A stretch of DNA of 64,000 nt from Peteryoungia aggregata LMG 23059 (lineage in GTDB: Bacteria > Pseudomonadota > Alphaproteobacteria > Rhizobiales > Rhizobiaceae), in the NCBI RefSeq assembly GCF_030814435.1, contig NZ_JAUSUW010000003.1:372001-436000 (forward strand). Reading direction: 5' to 3'. Within the stretch, counting starts at the first letter, position 1, and every line of letters starts with the position of its first letter. The translations under genes and the position numbers were made by a program. Positions 1-7,909 of the stretch are shown here, one piece after another. Under the pieces are notes generated by a model, which made no database searches, was not told the origin of the DNA, and saw only the letters and a program-made list of their open reading frames with translations.

Positions 1-102
1 CCGGTGAACAACATCACCATCGACAACCTGCCTGCGGCGCCGGAAGGCATGGAAATCGCGCATGTCGATGTCGTGATCCGGCTTCGCCCCAAGCAAGGCT
101 GA
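1..102 (+). CDS. C-terminal end of an unidentified protein (5' truncated by window)
   Basis: Reading frame 1 is open from the first base to a TGA at 100-102 and gives 33 residues ending VVIRLRPKQG. The next gene on the minus strand ends only 7 bases later, so this is the convergent end of a plus-strand gene. The piece is too short to assign a family; it has no membrane segment or recognisable motif. Gene status is inferred from the open frame and the tight convergent layout. Confidence 0.5.
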   Translation, partial: PVNNITIDNLPAAPEGMEIAHVDVVIRLRPKQG

Positions 103-109
103 GAGCTCC

Positions 110-745
110 TCACATCACCTCGTCCGGATGCCGGCCAGGCTTGTGCCTGTAGGTGGGAAACGTCCATCCGAAATAAAGCGCTCCGCCCCGGATGGCGAAC
201 GCCGCAAGCGCTCCTATGCCAGACGCCAGATAGAGCGGCACCCCGAATTCGTTCGCACCTGTGAAGACTGCAGCGCCGACCAACGCCGCCGTGATGTATA
301 TTTCCGGCCGTAACAGGACCGAAGGCTCGTTGGCGAGAAGATCACGCAAGACGCCACCGAGGCTTGCCGTGAGCGTTCCCGTCACAATCGCGATGGTGGG
401 GGAACCGGTCGCCGCCAGTCCCTTGGCTGCGCCCATCACGCAATAGGCAGAAAGCCCGATCGCATCGAGCCAGATCAACAGGCGGTAGCGCGATTCCACG
501 AGATGTGCGGTAAAGAAGACGACAGCTCCGATCGCACAACAGATCAAGATATAGTCGGGATTTAGAACCCAGAAAACAGGAACGCGACCCAAGACGATAT
601 CACGCACGGTGCCGCCGCCGAGCCCCGTGACCACGGCGAAGAACAGGAAACCGATCATGTCGAGCTGTTTGCGGGAGGCTGCGAGCGCACCCGTGGCGGC
701 AAACAGGGCGATCCCCGCATAATCGAGATAGGACAGGAGCGACAT
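110..745 (-). CDS. TRIC cation channel family protein (UPF0126/YicG-like)
   Basis: This 211-residue membrane protein has about six to seven hydrophobic helices. It shows the duplicated glycine-rich core of the TRIC/UPF0126 family: GLGGGTVRD near residue 45 and SLGGVLRD near residue 130, each followed by a Leu-Ala/Gly stretch and a polar break. The repeat of G-G-x-x-R-D in both halves is diagnostic. Bacterial TRIC proteins form trimeric monovalent-cation channels in the inner membrane; the role in this organism is unknown. The ATG at 745 is preceded by a GGGAA ribosome site. The gene is monocistronic and convergent with the fragment at the window start. Confidence 0.9.
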   Translation of the reverse strand: MSLLSYLDYAGIALFAATGALAASRKQLDMIGFLFFAVVTGLGGGTVRDIVLGRVPVFWVLNPDYILICCAIGAVVFFTAHLVESRYRLLIWLDAIGLSAYCVMGAAKGLAATGSPTIAIVTGTLTASLGGVLRDLLANEPSVLLRPEIYITAALVGAAVFTGANEFGVPLYLASGIGALAAFAIRGGALYFGWTFPTYRHKPGRHPDEVM

Positions 746-871
746 GCTTGTTTCCCGGTTGGAGGAGGCTTGAGTCTGGGGTCAGATTTGGATCACGCCG
801 TTAAGGGTGAGGCAAGACGCAACCGCTAGACTTCCTCCGTTCAGCACAGATCGCGATCCGGAGTCCAGACA

Positions 872-1345
872 GTGCCCTTGCTCTTCCGCCTCCTTCTCCT
901 TTTCACCGTCGCTCTTTCGGCAATGCCGGTCGCAGCCCAGCAAGAATTGCTGCAAGATCCGGAAATGTATGAAAAGGACCACTACGGCAAGCGTTGCAAT
1001 GTGGTGCAATATGGTGGCGACTTCATCGACCGTATCGACATCAACAATGACGGCATCACCGATGCCATCACCAACAGCAGCGAGATCGTCTGTGATGGCG
1101 TGCGGGGGCCCGACTGCAGCGCCGAAGGTTGCCCCTTCAACTTCTATCTGCAGGTAAAGGAGGGCGGCTATTTCATGATCGCCACCGCGCAGATGTACAG
1201 CTACGATTTCGTCAAGCGCTTCGGCAACATGGTGTTCGTGCTCAAGATGCATCCCCGCTATTGCGAACGCGAAGAGGGCCAGGAACCCTGCGCGATGACC
1301 GTGCGGGTGCGCGGCACGAAATTTCTAACGATCTCCAAGAAGTAA
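872..1345 (+). CDS. Putative secreted/periplasmic protein of unknown function
   Basis: The 157-residue product starts at a GTG with a CCGGAG ribosome site about 7 bases upstream. Residues 1-23 form a signal peptide: a short N-terminus, a Leu/Phe-rich core and an AMPVAAQ-type cleavage site. The mature part has six Cys residues, in VCDGVRGPDCSAEGC (about residues 74-88) and in the C-terminal CEREEGQEPC segment, which suggests disulfides in the periplasm. An Asp/Asn-rich DINNDGITD stretch near residue 54 resembles an FG-GAP or EF-hand-like calcium loop. I do not recognise a named family. It is convergent with the YdcF gene, with 6 bases between stops. Confidence 0.7.
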   Translation: MPLLFRLLLLFTVALSAMPVAAQQELLQDPEMYEKDHYGKRCNVVQYGGDFIDRIDINNDGITDAITNSSEIVCDGVRGPDCSAEGCPFNFYLQVKEGGYFMIATAQMYSYDFVKRFGNMVFVLKMHPRYCEREEGQEPCAMTVRVRGTKFLTISKK

Positions 1346-1351
1346 GATCGC

Positions 1352-2143
1352 TCACGGCGCCGGAAAGACCTCGTCGATCCGGCCGAGCGCCCGATAGGCG
1401 AAGAGCCCCACCCATTCCCGGACAGATGTCGACATCTGCTGTGCATTCAGGCTCGGCTGGGTGAAGTCGAGCCGGAAAGCGACATTGCCGGCGGTGCGAT
1501 AATCGACCGGCCAGGGCACTACCTCGACGCCTGCCTTTCGAAAAAGGCCAACCGAGCGTGGCATGTGAAAGGCGGAGGTGATCAGCATGCACGGCCCAAG
1601 GCCGCTGGAGGCCAGGAGCTCCCGGCTGTTCTGAGCGTTTTCGTCGGTGTTTCTGGATGTGGTCTCGGCTATCAGCCTGTCGCGAGAAATTCCAAACGCC
1701 TCGAAAAAGCGGATCGATGCCGCGGCATCCCCTTCATAAGCGCCGCTCAGCGAGCCATCGCCGCCGGACACCAGGATCTTTGCCTCGGGATAGCGGATGG
1801 CGAGCCGCAGCGCTTCGACGAAGCGGTCAGCCGCCTGATTGAGATCCATGCCGCCGCGCTCAGTGGTCACCTCCGTTTCGAAGGCACCGCCCAGCACGAT
1901 CATGCAGGACAACTCAGCCGGATCCGCCGTCTGACGCGGGAAGCGCGCTTCAAGGCTTTGCAGGAGCAGGGAGCCGAGCGACGTGTACAGCGTGAGGAAG
2001 AGGACAAGCAGGGAGACAAAAAGGGCGGATGCTGCCAGGCGCAGCCAGCGCATCCAGATTAGCACCAATGCGAGACCGCCGAGCAGGAAAACGAGGGACA
2101 GGGGCTGGACCATGTTCCAGAAAATCTTGGAAACGACAAACAC
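1352..2143 (-). CDS. YdcF/SanA-family (DUF218) membrane protein
   Basis: The protein has two N-terminal membrane helices (roughly residues 8-60) and a DUF218 domain. Motifs include CMIVLGGAFE near residue 90, a KILVSGGDGSLSG segment, the ETTSRNTDENA motif and a C-terminal ITSAFHMPRS segment. This order is typical of YdcF/ElyC/SanA proteins linked to envelope and undecaprenyl-lipid homeostasis; the biochemical activity is not settled. I chose the GTG at 2143 (VFVVSKIFW) because GGGAGA lies 7 bases upstream. An ATG at 2179 in the same frame would add 12 residues with no ribosome site. Predicted length is 263 residues. Confidence 0.85.
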   Translation of the reverse strand: MFVVSKIFWNMVQPLSLVFLLGGLALVLIWMRWLRLAASALFVSLLVLFLTLYTSLGSLLLQSLEARFPRQTADPAELSCMIVLGGAFETEVTTERGGMDLNQAADRFVEALRLAIRYPEAKILVSGGDGSLSGAYEGDAAASIRFFEAFGISRDRLIAETTSRNTDENAQNSRELLASSGLGPCMLITSAFHMPRSVGLFRKAGVEVVPWPVDYRTAGNVAFRLDFTQPSLNAQQMSTSVREWVGLFAYRALGRIDEVFPAP

Positions 2144-2281
2144 TCTGCATTCTCCCAGTCCGAGATCCGGACGCGTCATCCGGGTGGCCGCCGCTTCAGG
2201 AGACCAGCTTCGCTCAAGGACGCGTTACTAAACCCTCGGGCCACTGTCATCAGTTCGATTCTGACTTTTCCGGGAGATACC

Positions 2282-2479
2282 ATGCGATTTGCGATCGACA
2301 CAGTGGACGATTCCGGTAACGACCGCCTCTATATCGGCACGCCGGTACGTGTCAGCGATGACAAGCTGCACCTCAAGTTGCGCGATGGCGAGGTGAATCT
2401 CGAGATTCGCAAGATCATCGACTGGTTCCAGATCGATCATTCCGATAGCGGCGAACGGGTGGAACTGTTTCAGCGCTGA
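2282..2479 (+). CDS. Small conserved-looking protein, unknown function
   Basis: This 65-residue soluble protein has alternating charged and hydrophobic residues and no signal or membrane segment. A GGGAGA ribosome site sits 4 bases before the ATG. The composition (many Asp, Arg, Ile, Val) and the predicted beta-rich pattern (LYIGTPVRVSDDKLHLKLRDG) look like a real small protein rather than a shadow frame. No family is recognised. It stands alone between the YdcF gene and tRNA-Ala. Confidence 0.6.
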   Translation: MRFAIDTVDDSGNDRLYIGTPVRVSDDKLHLKLRDGEVNLEIRKIIDWFQIDHSDSGERVELFQR

Positions 2480-2577
2480 ATGTTTCGCAGCCGTGTTTCC
2501 GGATGAGCCGCAACCCTGCAGTACAGAATTTCTGCCGGGTCATCCTGACGATTTGCATCATTATCAATGGAAGATTT

Positions 2578-2653
<76 letters not shown>

Positions 2654-2764
2654 ATCAGGGTACCGGGTAATTTCCGGCTCCGGGAACCCCGTTGAAAGCA
2701 CCGCTTCCGTCGGGGTGGCGGCTTGATACTTCCGGTAATCGGAGATGGCAAGCCGAAAAATGAA

Positions 2765-2792
2765 AGCCCGGGCATTTTTTTAAGCCCGGGCT
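2765..2792 (-). terminator. Rho-independent-type terminator after the TIGR02300 gene
   Basis: A perfect 9-bp GC-rich stem, AGCCCGGGC (2765-2773) with GCCCGGGCT (2784-2792), encloses a 10-base loop. It is followed on the minus strand by a T-rich run. It lies 16 bases beyond the stop of the TIGR02300 gene. Confidence 0.75.
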
Positions 2793-2808
2793 CGAAATCC
2801 TTGAAATA

Positions 2809-3195
2809 TCAGACTTCGTCGTCGTCGCCGGTGACGCCGATCAAGCCGGTCATGTCATCGTCGTCATCGTCTTCGTCGGCTTCCAGGAAGGTGTCGTCGT
2901 CGTCGCCGTCGATCTCGACGTCATCGTCGCCCATGTCAGGGATGTCGTCGCCGCCAGCCGCGTCATCGGCGTCTTCAAGCGAGACGAGTTCGACGTCAGT
3001 GTTTTCGGTATCGACTTCCGCGACTTCCTCTTCCTCAGCCTTCTCCATGATGGCTGCGACCGAGGTTTCCTCGAAATAGGAAAGCGGCCAGGACTTGTTC
3101 GTGTACGGCGACACGATCGGGTCCTTGTTCAAGTCGTAGAATTTCTTGCCGGTGTCGGGGCAAGTCCGTTTCGTTCCAAGTTCTGCCTTCGCCAC
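2809..3195 (-). CDS. TIGR02300 family protein
   Basis: The N-terminus, AKAELGTKRTCPDTGKKFYD, followed by LNKDPIVSPY, is the hallmark of TIGR02300, a family restricted largely to alphaproteobacteria. It has a single CxxTGKKFYDLN zinc-ribbon-like half and a conserved PLSYFE segment near residue 43. The remaining C-terminal part is extremely acidic, with long Asp runs and low complexity. Function is unknown. I chose the GTG at 3195 because GAGG lies 8 bases upstream and the family usually begins MAKAELG. In many rhizobia this gene sits near aroA, cmk and rpsA; here aroA is absent between it and cmk. Confidence 0.88.
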   Translation of the reverse strand: MAKAELGTKRTCPDTGKKFYDLNKDPIVSPYTNKSWPLSYFEETSVAAIMEKAEEEEVAEVDTENTDVELVSLEDADDAAGGDDIPDMGDDDVEIDGDDDDTFLEADEDDDDDDMTGLIGVTGDDDEV

Positions 3196-3415
3196 TGTCA
3201 AAGCCTCATGAAGTCGTGAAGAATAGGGGCATGCGCCTAGCGCCCGGCGCGAGGCCGGCCAAACTGTAGTCGGTCCCCTTAATCGCTGGCGCCCGTCCTG
3301 TCAAAGGCAATCTGCTCACGTGTTTTCGCAACCGCCGGATCGCATGCTTCGCTTGGCAAGGGCATCCAAGATTTGTATCAGCGATGGCATGACAGATAGA
3401 TATGAAGAGGCCCGG

Positions 3416-4042
3416 ATGATCATCGCCATCGACGGACCGGCCGCGGCCGGCAAGGGGACCCTTTCGCGCCGGATCGCGGAGGCTTACGGCTTCCACCATC
3501 TCGATACCGGCCTCACCTATCGGGCAACCGCAAAGGCATTGCTTGATGCCGGCCTGCCACTCGACGACGAGGCAATCGCAGAAGGCGTGGCCCTCAATCT
3601 CGATCTCGGCGGACTGGATCGGGACGTTCTGTCAGCCCATCATATCGGCGAGGCGGCTTCCAAGATCGCTGTCATGCCGGCAGTTCGCCGCGCTTTGGTC
3701 GAAGCGCAGCGCTCCTTTTCCACCCGCCTGCCCGGCACCGTGCTCGACGGGCGCGACATCGGCACCGTGGTGTGCCCGCAGGCCGCGGTGAAGCTCTATG
3801 TGACAGCCTCTCCGGAAGTGCGCGCGCGCCGTCGCCATGACGAGATCATCGCCAAGGGGCTCGATGCCGATTTCGATGCGATTTTCGCCGATGTGAAGAT
3901 ACGGGACGAGCGCGACATGGGCCGGGCCGACAGCCCTTTGAAACCAGCCGAAGACGCGCACTTGCTAGATACTTCCGAAATGAGTATAGAGGCCGCATTC
4001 TTGGCGGCGAAGACACTCATCGACGCTGCCCTGACGAAATGA
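3416..4042 (+). CDS. cmk: Cytidylate kinase
   Basis: Cmk phosphorylates CMP and dCMP with ATP in pyrimidine nucleotide metabolism. The protein opens with [19 protein letters not shown], a P-loop, followed by [11 protein letters not shown], the substrate-binding [12 protein letters not shown] segment near residue 108, the RARRRHDE lid region and a C-terminal [10 protein letters not shown] motif. Its 208 residues fit the shorter alphaproteobacterial Cmk. The ATG at 3416 has GAGG 5 bases upstream; earlier in-frame ATGs would add a non-homologous extension. It is immediately upstream of rpsA, a classic bacterial arrangement. Confidence 0.96.
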   Translation: MIIAIDGPAAAGKGTLSRRIAEAYGFHHLDTGLTYRATAKALLDAGLPLDDEAIAEGVALNLDLGGLDRDVLSAHHIGEAASKIAVMPAVRRALVEAQRSFSTRLPGTVLDGRDIGTVVCPQAAVKLYVTASPEVRARRRHDEIIAKGLDADFDAIFADVKIRDERDMGRADSPLKPAEDAHLLDTSEMSIEAAFLAAKTLIDAALTK

Positions 4043-4163
4043 AGTGACCAGGATCCGGCCAAGCCGGAGCCTTGAGGCCGACACCCAGTCCCCGCGCCGG
4101 ATTGCTCTTCAAATGAGAGCGGATCGGATGCCGGCCAAGATCAACACCAACCCCCGGCGCTCA

Positions 4164-4190
4164 CGCATCCAGTGGGATGCGACTAGGAGA
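4164..4190 (+). promoter_or_regulatory. Hairpin in rpsA leader next to the ribosome binding site
   Basis: The 152-base cmk-rpsA gap contains several short stems. The clearest is a 7-bp perfect hairpin, CGCATCC (4164-4170) with GGATGCG (4175-4181), around an AGTG loop. It ends 3 bases before the rpsA ribosome site AGGAGA (4185-4190). S1 synthesis is autogenously controlled through leader structure in E. coli; a similar role here is inference. Confidence 0.4.
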
Positions 4191-4194
4191 TTTC

Positions 4195-5898
4195 ATGTCT
4201 GTTTCTACCCCGTCGCGCGAGGACTTTGCTGCCCTCCTCGAGGAATCCTTTGCCAAGACCGATCTGGCCGAAGGCTATGTTGCCAAGGGCATCATCACGG
4301 CCATCGAAAAGGACGTCGCTATCGTTGACGTCGGCCTCAAGGTCGAAGGCCGCATCGCGCTGAAGGAATTCGGTGCACGCGCCAAGGACGGCACGCTCAA
4401 GGTCGGCGACGAAGTTGAAGTTTACGTCGAGCGCATCGAAAACGCTCTCGGCGAAGCTGTTCTGTCGCGCGAGAAGGCTCGTCGCGAAGAAAGCTGGATC
4501 AAGCTCGAAGCCAAGTTCGAAGCTGGCGAGCGCGTTGAAGGCGTCATCTTCAACCAGGTCAAGGGCGGCTTCACGGTTGACCTCGACGGCGCCGTTGCCT
4601 TCCTGCCGCGTAGCCAGGTCGACATCCGTCCGATCCGCGACGTCACCCCGCTGATGCACAACCCGCAGCCCTTCGAAATCCTCAAGATGGACAAGCGTCG
4701 CGGCAACATCGTTGTATCGCGTCGTACGGTTCTCGAAGAAAGCCGCGCCGAGCAGCGTTCTGAAATCGTTCAGAACCTCGAAGAAGGCCAGGTTGTTGAC
4801 GGCGTCGTCAAGAACATCACCGATTACGGTGCGTTCGTTGACCTCGGCGGCATCGACGGCCTGCTGCACGTCACCGACATGGCATGGCGCCGCGTCAACC
4901 ATCCTTCGGAAATCCTGTCCATCGGCCAGTCGGTCAAGGTTCAGATCATCCGTATCAACCAGGAAACCCACCGCATCTCGCTCGGCATGAAGCAGCTCGA
5001 GTCGGATCCGTGGGATGGCATCGCTGCCAAGTACCCGGTTGGCAAGAAGATCTCGGGTACCGTCACTAATATCACCGACTACGGTGCATTCGTCGAGCTG
5101 GAGCCGGGCATCGAAGGCCTGATCCACATCTCGGAAATGTCCTGGACGAAGAAGAACGTTCATCCCGGCAAGATCCTTTCGACCACGCAGGACGTCGATG
5201 TCGTCGTTCTCGAAGTCGATCCGTCCAAGCGCCGTATCTCGCTCGGTCTCAAGCAGACCCTCGAGAACCCGTGGCAGGCATTTGCCTACAGCCATCCGGC
5301 AGGCACTGAAGTCGAAGGCGAAGTCAAGAACAAGACCGAATTCGGCCTGTTCATCGGCCTCGAAGGCGACGTTGACGGCATGGTTCACCTCTCGGATCTC
5401 GACTGGAACCGTCCGGGCGAACAGGTCATCGAAGAGTTCAACAAGGGTGACGTGGTCAAGGCCGTCGTTCTCGATGTTGACGTCGAGAAGGAGCGCATCT
5501 CGCTCGGCATCAAGCAGCTCGGCAAGGATGCTGTCGGCGACGCCGCCGCTTCCGGCGACCTGCGCAAGAACGCTGTCGTTTCGTGCGAAGTCATCGGCAT
5601 CAACGATGGCGGCATCGAAGTGAAGCTGGTCAACCACGAGGACATCACGTCCTTCATCCGCCGCAACGACCTGGCCCGCGATCGTGACGATCAGCGTCCG
5701 GAGCGTTTCTCGGTCGGTCAGGTTGTCGACGCTCGCGTCACCAACTTCTCCAAGAAGGACCGCAAGGTCATGCTGTCGATCAAGGCTCTCGAGATCGCAG
5801 AAGAGAAGGAAGCCGTCGCTCAGTTCGGTTCGTCCGACTCTGGCGCTTCGCTCGGCGACATCCTGGGTGCAGCCCTGAAGAACCGCAGCAACGACTAA
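4195..5898 (+). CDS. rpsA: 30S ribosomal protein S1
   Basis: The 567-residue protein carries six S1 (OB-fold) repeats. The best are in the middle, with the recurring pattern VDGVVKNITDYGAFVDLGG, then GLLHVTDM, and RISLGMKQL near residue 263. The first two repeats are the more divergent ribosome-binding ones (VAKGIITAIEKDVAIVDVG near residue 26). S1 binds mRNA upstream of the start codon and assists initiation. The ATG at 4195 follows AGGAGA by 4 bases. The codon use is strongly biased, as expected of a highly expressed gene. It is preceded by cmk and ends in a strong terminator. Confidence 0.98.
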   Translation: MSVSTPSREDFAALLEESFAKTDLAEGYVAKGIITAIEKDVAIVDVGLKVEGRIALKEFGARAKDGTLKVGDEVEVYVERIENALGEAVLSREKARREESWIKLEAKFEAGERVEGVIFNQVKGGFTVDLDGAVAFLPRSQVDIRPIRDVTPLMHNPQPFEILKMDKRRGNIVVSRRTVLEESRAEQRSEIVQNLEEGQVVDGVVKNITDYGAFVDLGGIDGLLHVTDMAWRRVNHPSEILSIGQSVKVQIIRINQETHRISLGMKQLESDPWDGIAAKYPVGKKISGTVTNITDYGAFVELEPGIEGLIHISEMSWTKKNVHPGKILSTTQDVDVVVLEVDPSKRRISLGLKQTLENPWQAFAYSHPAGTEVEGEVKNKTEFGLFIGLEGDVDGMVHLSDLDWNRPGEQVIEEFNKGDVVKAVVLDVDVEKERISLGIKQLGKDAVGDAAASGDLRKNAVVSCEVIGINDGGIEVKLVNHEDITSFIRRNDLARDRDDQRPERFSVGQVVDARVTNFSKKDRKVMLSIKALEIAEEKEAVAQFGSSDSGASLGDILGAALKNRSND

Positions 5899-5922
5899 TC
5901 GTCGCTGTTGGCAGAATTGAAG

Positions 5923-5953
5923 AACCCGCCGGGAGCGATCCCGGCGGGTTTTT
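5923..5953 (+). terminator. Rho-independent terminator of rpsA
   Basis: A perfect 12-bp stem, AACCCGCCGGGA (5923-5934) with TCCCGGCGGGTT (5939-5950), is capped by a GCGA tetraloop. It is followed by a T run, 25 bases after the rpsA stop. Confidence 0.95.
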
Positions 5954-5971
5954 CTTTGGCTTTGGGATACC

Positions 5972-7732
5972 TCAGACGAGGCCCGCCATACGAAGATAGA
6001 GTTCGTGCGCAGGCTCATTCGGTCGTGGCAGGGGCTCGGGCGAAGACAATGGCAGGGCCAGAAGCCCCGGCGCCCCGTCGGCGAGAAGACGGTCTATCGT
6101 CGAATCGCTGCCGGTGGTGGTGGCACCAGGCTCAGCCTCGTTCTCCTTGGCGCCCTGGCCTTCGTCACCGGCAGGGTCGTTCGCCTCATCCCGATCCTCA
6201 CCTTGCAGGTTACGCCTGCCGTCTTCATCCTCGTCGTCTTTCTCCTCGACACGATCCGCCGTGACATCGTCGTCAATAAGGTAGGAGACGAAAGGCACAG
6301 GCATGCCTTCCCTCGGGACCAGGGGTCGAATCAACGTCTGCTCAACCAGCACCGTGCCTATAGGCGACGTGCGTTCTTCTGCGGCATTGCGGATCACTGC
6401 CGCGTCGAGTGCAGGCGCGGCGTCCTCGCTCTGCTCGGGAGGTGCGTTCGCCCCGGGCGTCTCCGGCTGGTCCGATGAGACCGGATCCGGACCAAACCTT
6501 GCAACTGTATCATCCGGCGTGAGGGAGGGCTTAGGATCCACCGCAATCGTCTTCCATTGCAGCAGAGTCTTCACGAGTGCCGTTTCGAGCAGTTCGGCCA
6601 ACCAGGTTGCCGGCAAGGCTTGCGGAGACTTGTTACCGGGCAGCAGCGGCGGCCCGACAAGCGCCGGGGCCAAAGGGCCACGCTCCTCGATGCCGCTGGA
6701 CGGTCGATCGCTGCGGTTTGCCATGGGAAGGTCCCGGCCAATGGCCAGAGGATCGGTGGCGGAAAGCCTGTCGGAGACGGCGCCCCGAACGGCGGAAGGC
6801 GCAGCAGCGGCGCGCAGATCGTCCGTGACGGATCCCAGGTCGGATGTCGTCGGACGCTGAAGGTTGTCTGCGGATCTCGCCCGACTGACGAGGCTTGCCA
6901 GTGGCATCTCCCCGCCCGGTCTCTGGCCCTCGGCGACCGATGCAGCCGGTGAGTTGGGTCGTATCGTGTCGGAAACCGCGCGCTTGGCTGTAGCAGGACC
7001 GGTGGACGAAAGCTCTGCGTCTCCTGCTCCTTCCGTTGGGGACATGCGGGAGGGCGGAGCAAGAGGTTGCGCTGGTTCCTGTCGCGTCATAACCGAAGCC
7101 GGTCGCGCGCCATCATTGGCTGCTGCGCGAACCAGAGGAGCTGCGGCGTTTGCGCGTGTCTCCTCCCCAAGCTCGCGGTAGGAGGAGATCACTGCACGCG
7201 TGACACCGTCGCTGTCCTTCTGGCGGTAGAGTTCGAGGTAGAGTGCAAGCGTCGCGCGTTCCGGCCCCGCCGGATTGGCCATGGCTTCCAGCAGCGTTCG
7301 CAGTTGCAAGCCAGCGAAGGACTGCATCAGCAGTTTCTGAAGCTTGAGCCGATCGACTGCCGGCAGGGTCGCGATGCCCTCAATCAACCTGGCCATATAA
7401 TCACCAGGGGTTTCGTTGAGCCGCGGCTCGATCCTGAGTGCCGTACCCAGAACCTCCGCCAGGGCGCCGAGATTCTGCGACATGCGTTCCGGTCCGGAGA
7501 GCAACATCATGTTCAGTTGGCCGGCAATCGCGGCGTTCTGTCCCGTGGTGGCCGACGCAGCGGGCATCGGGGACGCCGGCAGCTGGGGGGCGCCAGCGTC
7601 ATCCGGGCGCATCCTGACGTCCACCGCCGTGGCATATTGACTTGCAGACGCACGGACTGGAGGAAGCATGGACAACCTATCCGGTTCTGATGCCTTAAGG
7701 ATTTCGTTTCGATCAGATAGCAGGGCGGTCAT
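5972..7732 (-). CDS. Large Pro/Ala-rich protein of unknown function
   Basis: This 586-residue protein has no signal peptide or membrane helix. Residues about 75-200 form a compact, predicted all-helical region (LNMMLLSGPERMSQNLGALA, then RLKLQKLLMQSFAGLQLRTLL). The middle is disordered and rich in Pro, Ala, Ser and Arg. A second ordered stretch near residue 375 (WLAELLETALVKTLLQWKTI) is followed by an acidic linker and a short conserved-looking tail (PAHELYLRMAGLV). The pattern of ordered ends around a Pro-rich linker recalls flagellar hook-length control proteins, but I see no definite FliK domain, so no function is assigned. It is divergent from nadV across a gap with a CtrA-like site. Confidence 0.7.
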   Translation of the reverse strand: MTALLSDRNEILKASEPDRLSMLPPVRASASQYATAVDVRMRPDDAGAPQLPASPMPAASATTGQNAAIAGQLNMMLLSGPERMSQNLGALAEVLGTALRIEPRLNETPGDYMARLIEGIATLPAVDRLKLQKLLMQSFAGLQLRTLLEAMANPAGPERATLALYLELYRQKDSDGVTRAVISSYRELGEETRANAAAPLVRAAANDGARPASVMTRQEPAQPLAPPSRMSPTEGAGDAELSSTGPATAKRAVSDTIRPNSPAASVAEGQRPGGEMPLASLVSRARSADNLQRPTTSDLGSVTDDLRAAAAPSAVRGAVSDRLSATDPLAIGRDLPMANRSDRPSSGIEERGPLAPALVGPPLLPGNKSPQALPATWLAELLETALVKTLLQWKTIAVDPKPSLTPDDTVARFGPDPVSSDQPETPGANAPPEQSEDAAPALDAAVIRNAAEERTSPIGTVLVEQTLIRPLVPREGMPVPFVSYLIDDDVTADRVEEKDDEDEDGRRNLQGEDRDEANDPAGDEGQGAKENEAEPGATTTGSDSTIDRLLADGAPGLLALPLSSPEPLPRPNEPAHELYLRMAGLV

Positions 7733-7792
7733 CGATAAGTTTACGGACGCCCCCTGCCGCGCCTGCCGATCCGTGATCGTCGCGCAACTTGG

Positions 7793-7807
7793 TTAACGAA
7801 ACGCTAA
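7793..7807. promoter_or_regulatory. Candidate CtrA box
   Basis: TTAA-N7-CTAA lies in the divergent gap between the 586-residue protein and nadV, a one-base mismatch to the alphaproteobacterial CtrA consensus TTAA-N7-TTAA. A related sequence, GGTTAACGAAACC, lies at 9649-9661 upstream of the minus-strand gene that starts at 9637. Assignment is by consensus match only. Confidence 0.3.
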
Positions 7808-7909
7808 TCTGCCAGCGCACCGTGAAGACACCAGCCTCGCACATACATCGGCGCGCATCATGGTCACGGCGGTATGCTATCGCCGAATGGACCAATGACG
7901 GGCGCAGGC

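Noticed and set aside
3206..3499. 97-codon minus-strand ORF between the TIGR02300 gene and cmk, considered as an aroA remnant
   Set aside because: No EPSP synthase motif in any frame and it overlaps the start of cmk.
4183..6018. Long 611-codon open frame on the minus strand across rpsA
   Set aside because: It is antisense to a certain rpsA gene and exists because of the biased codons of that gene; it has no ribosome site and no recognisable product.
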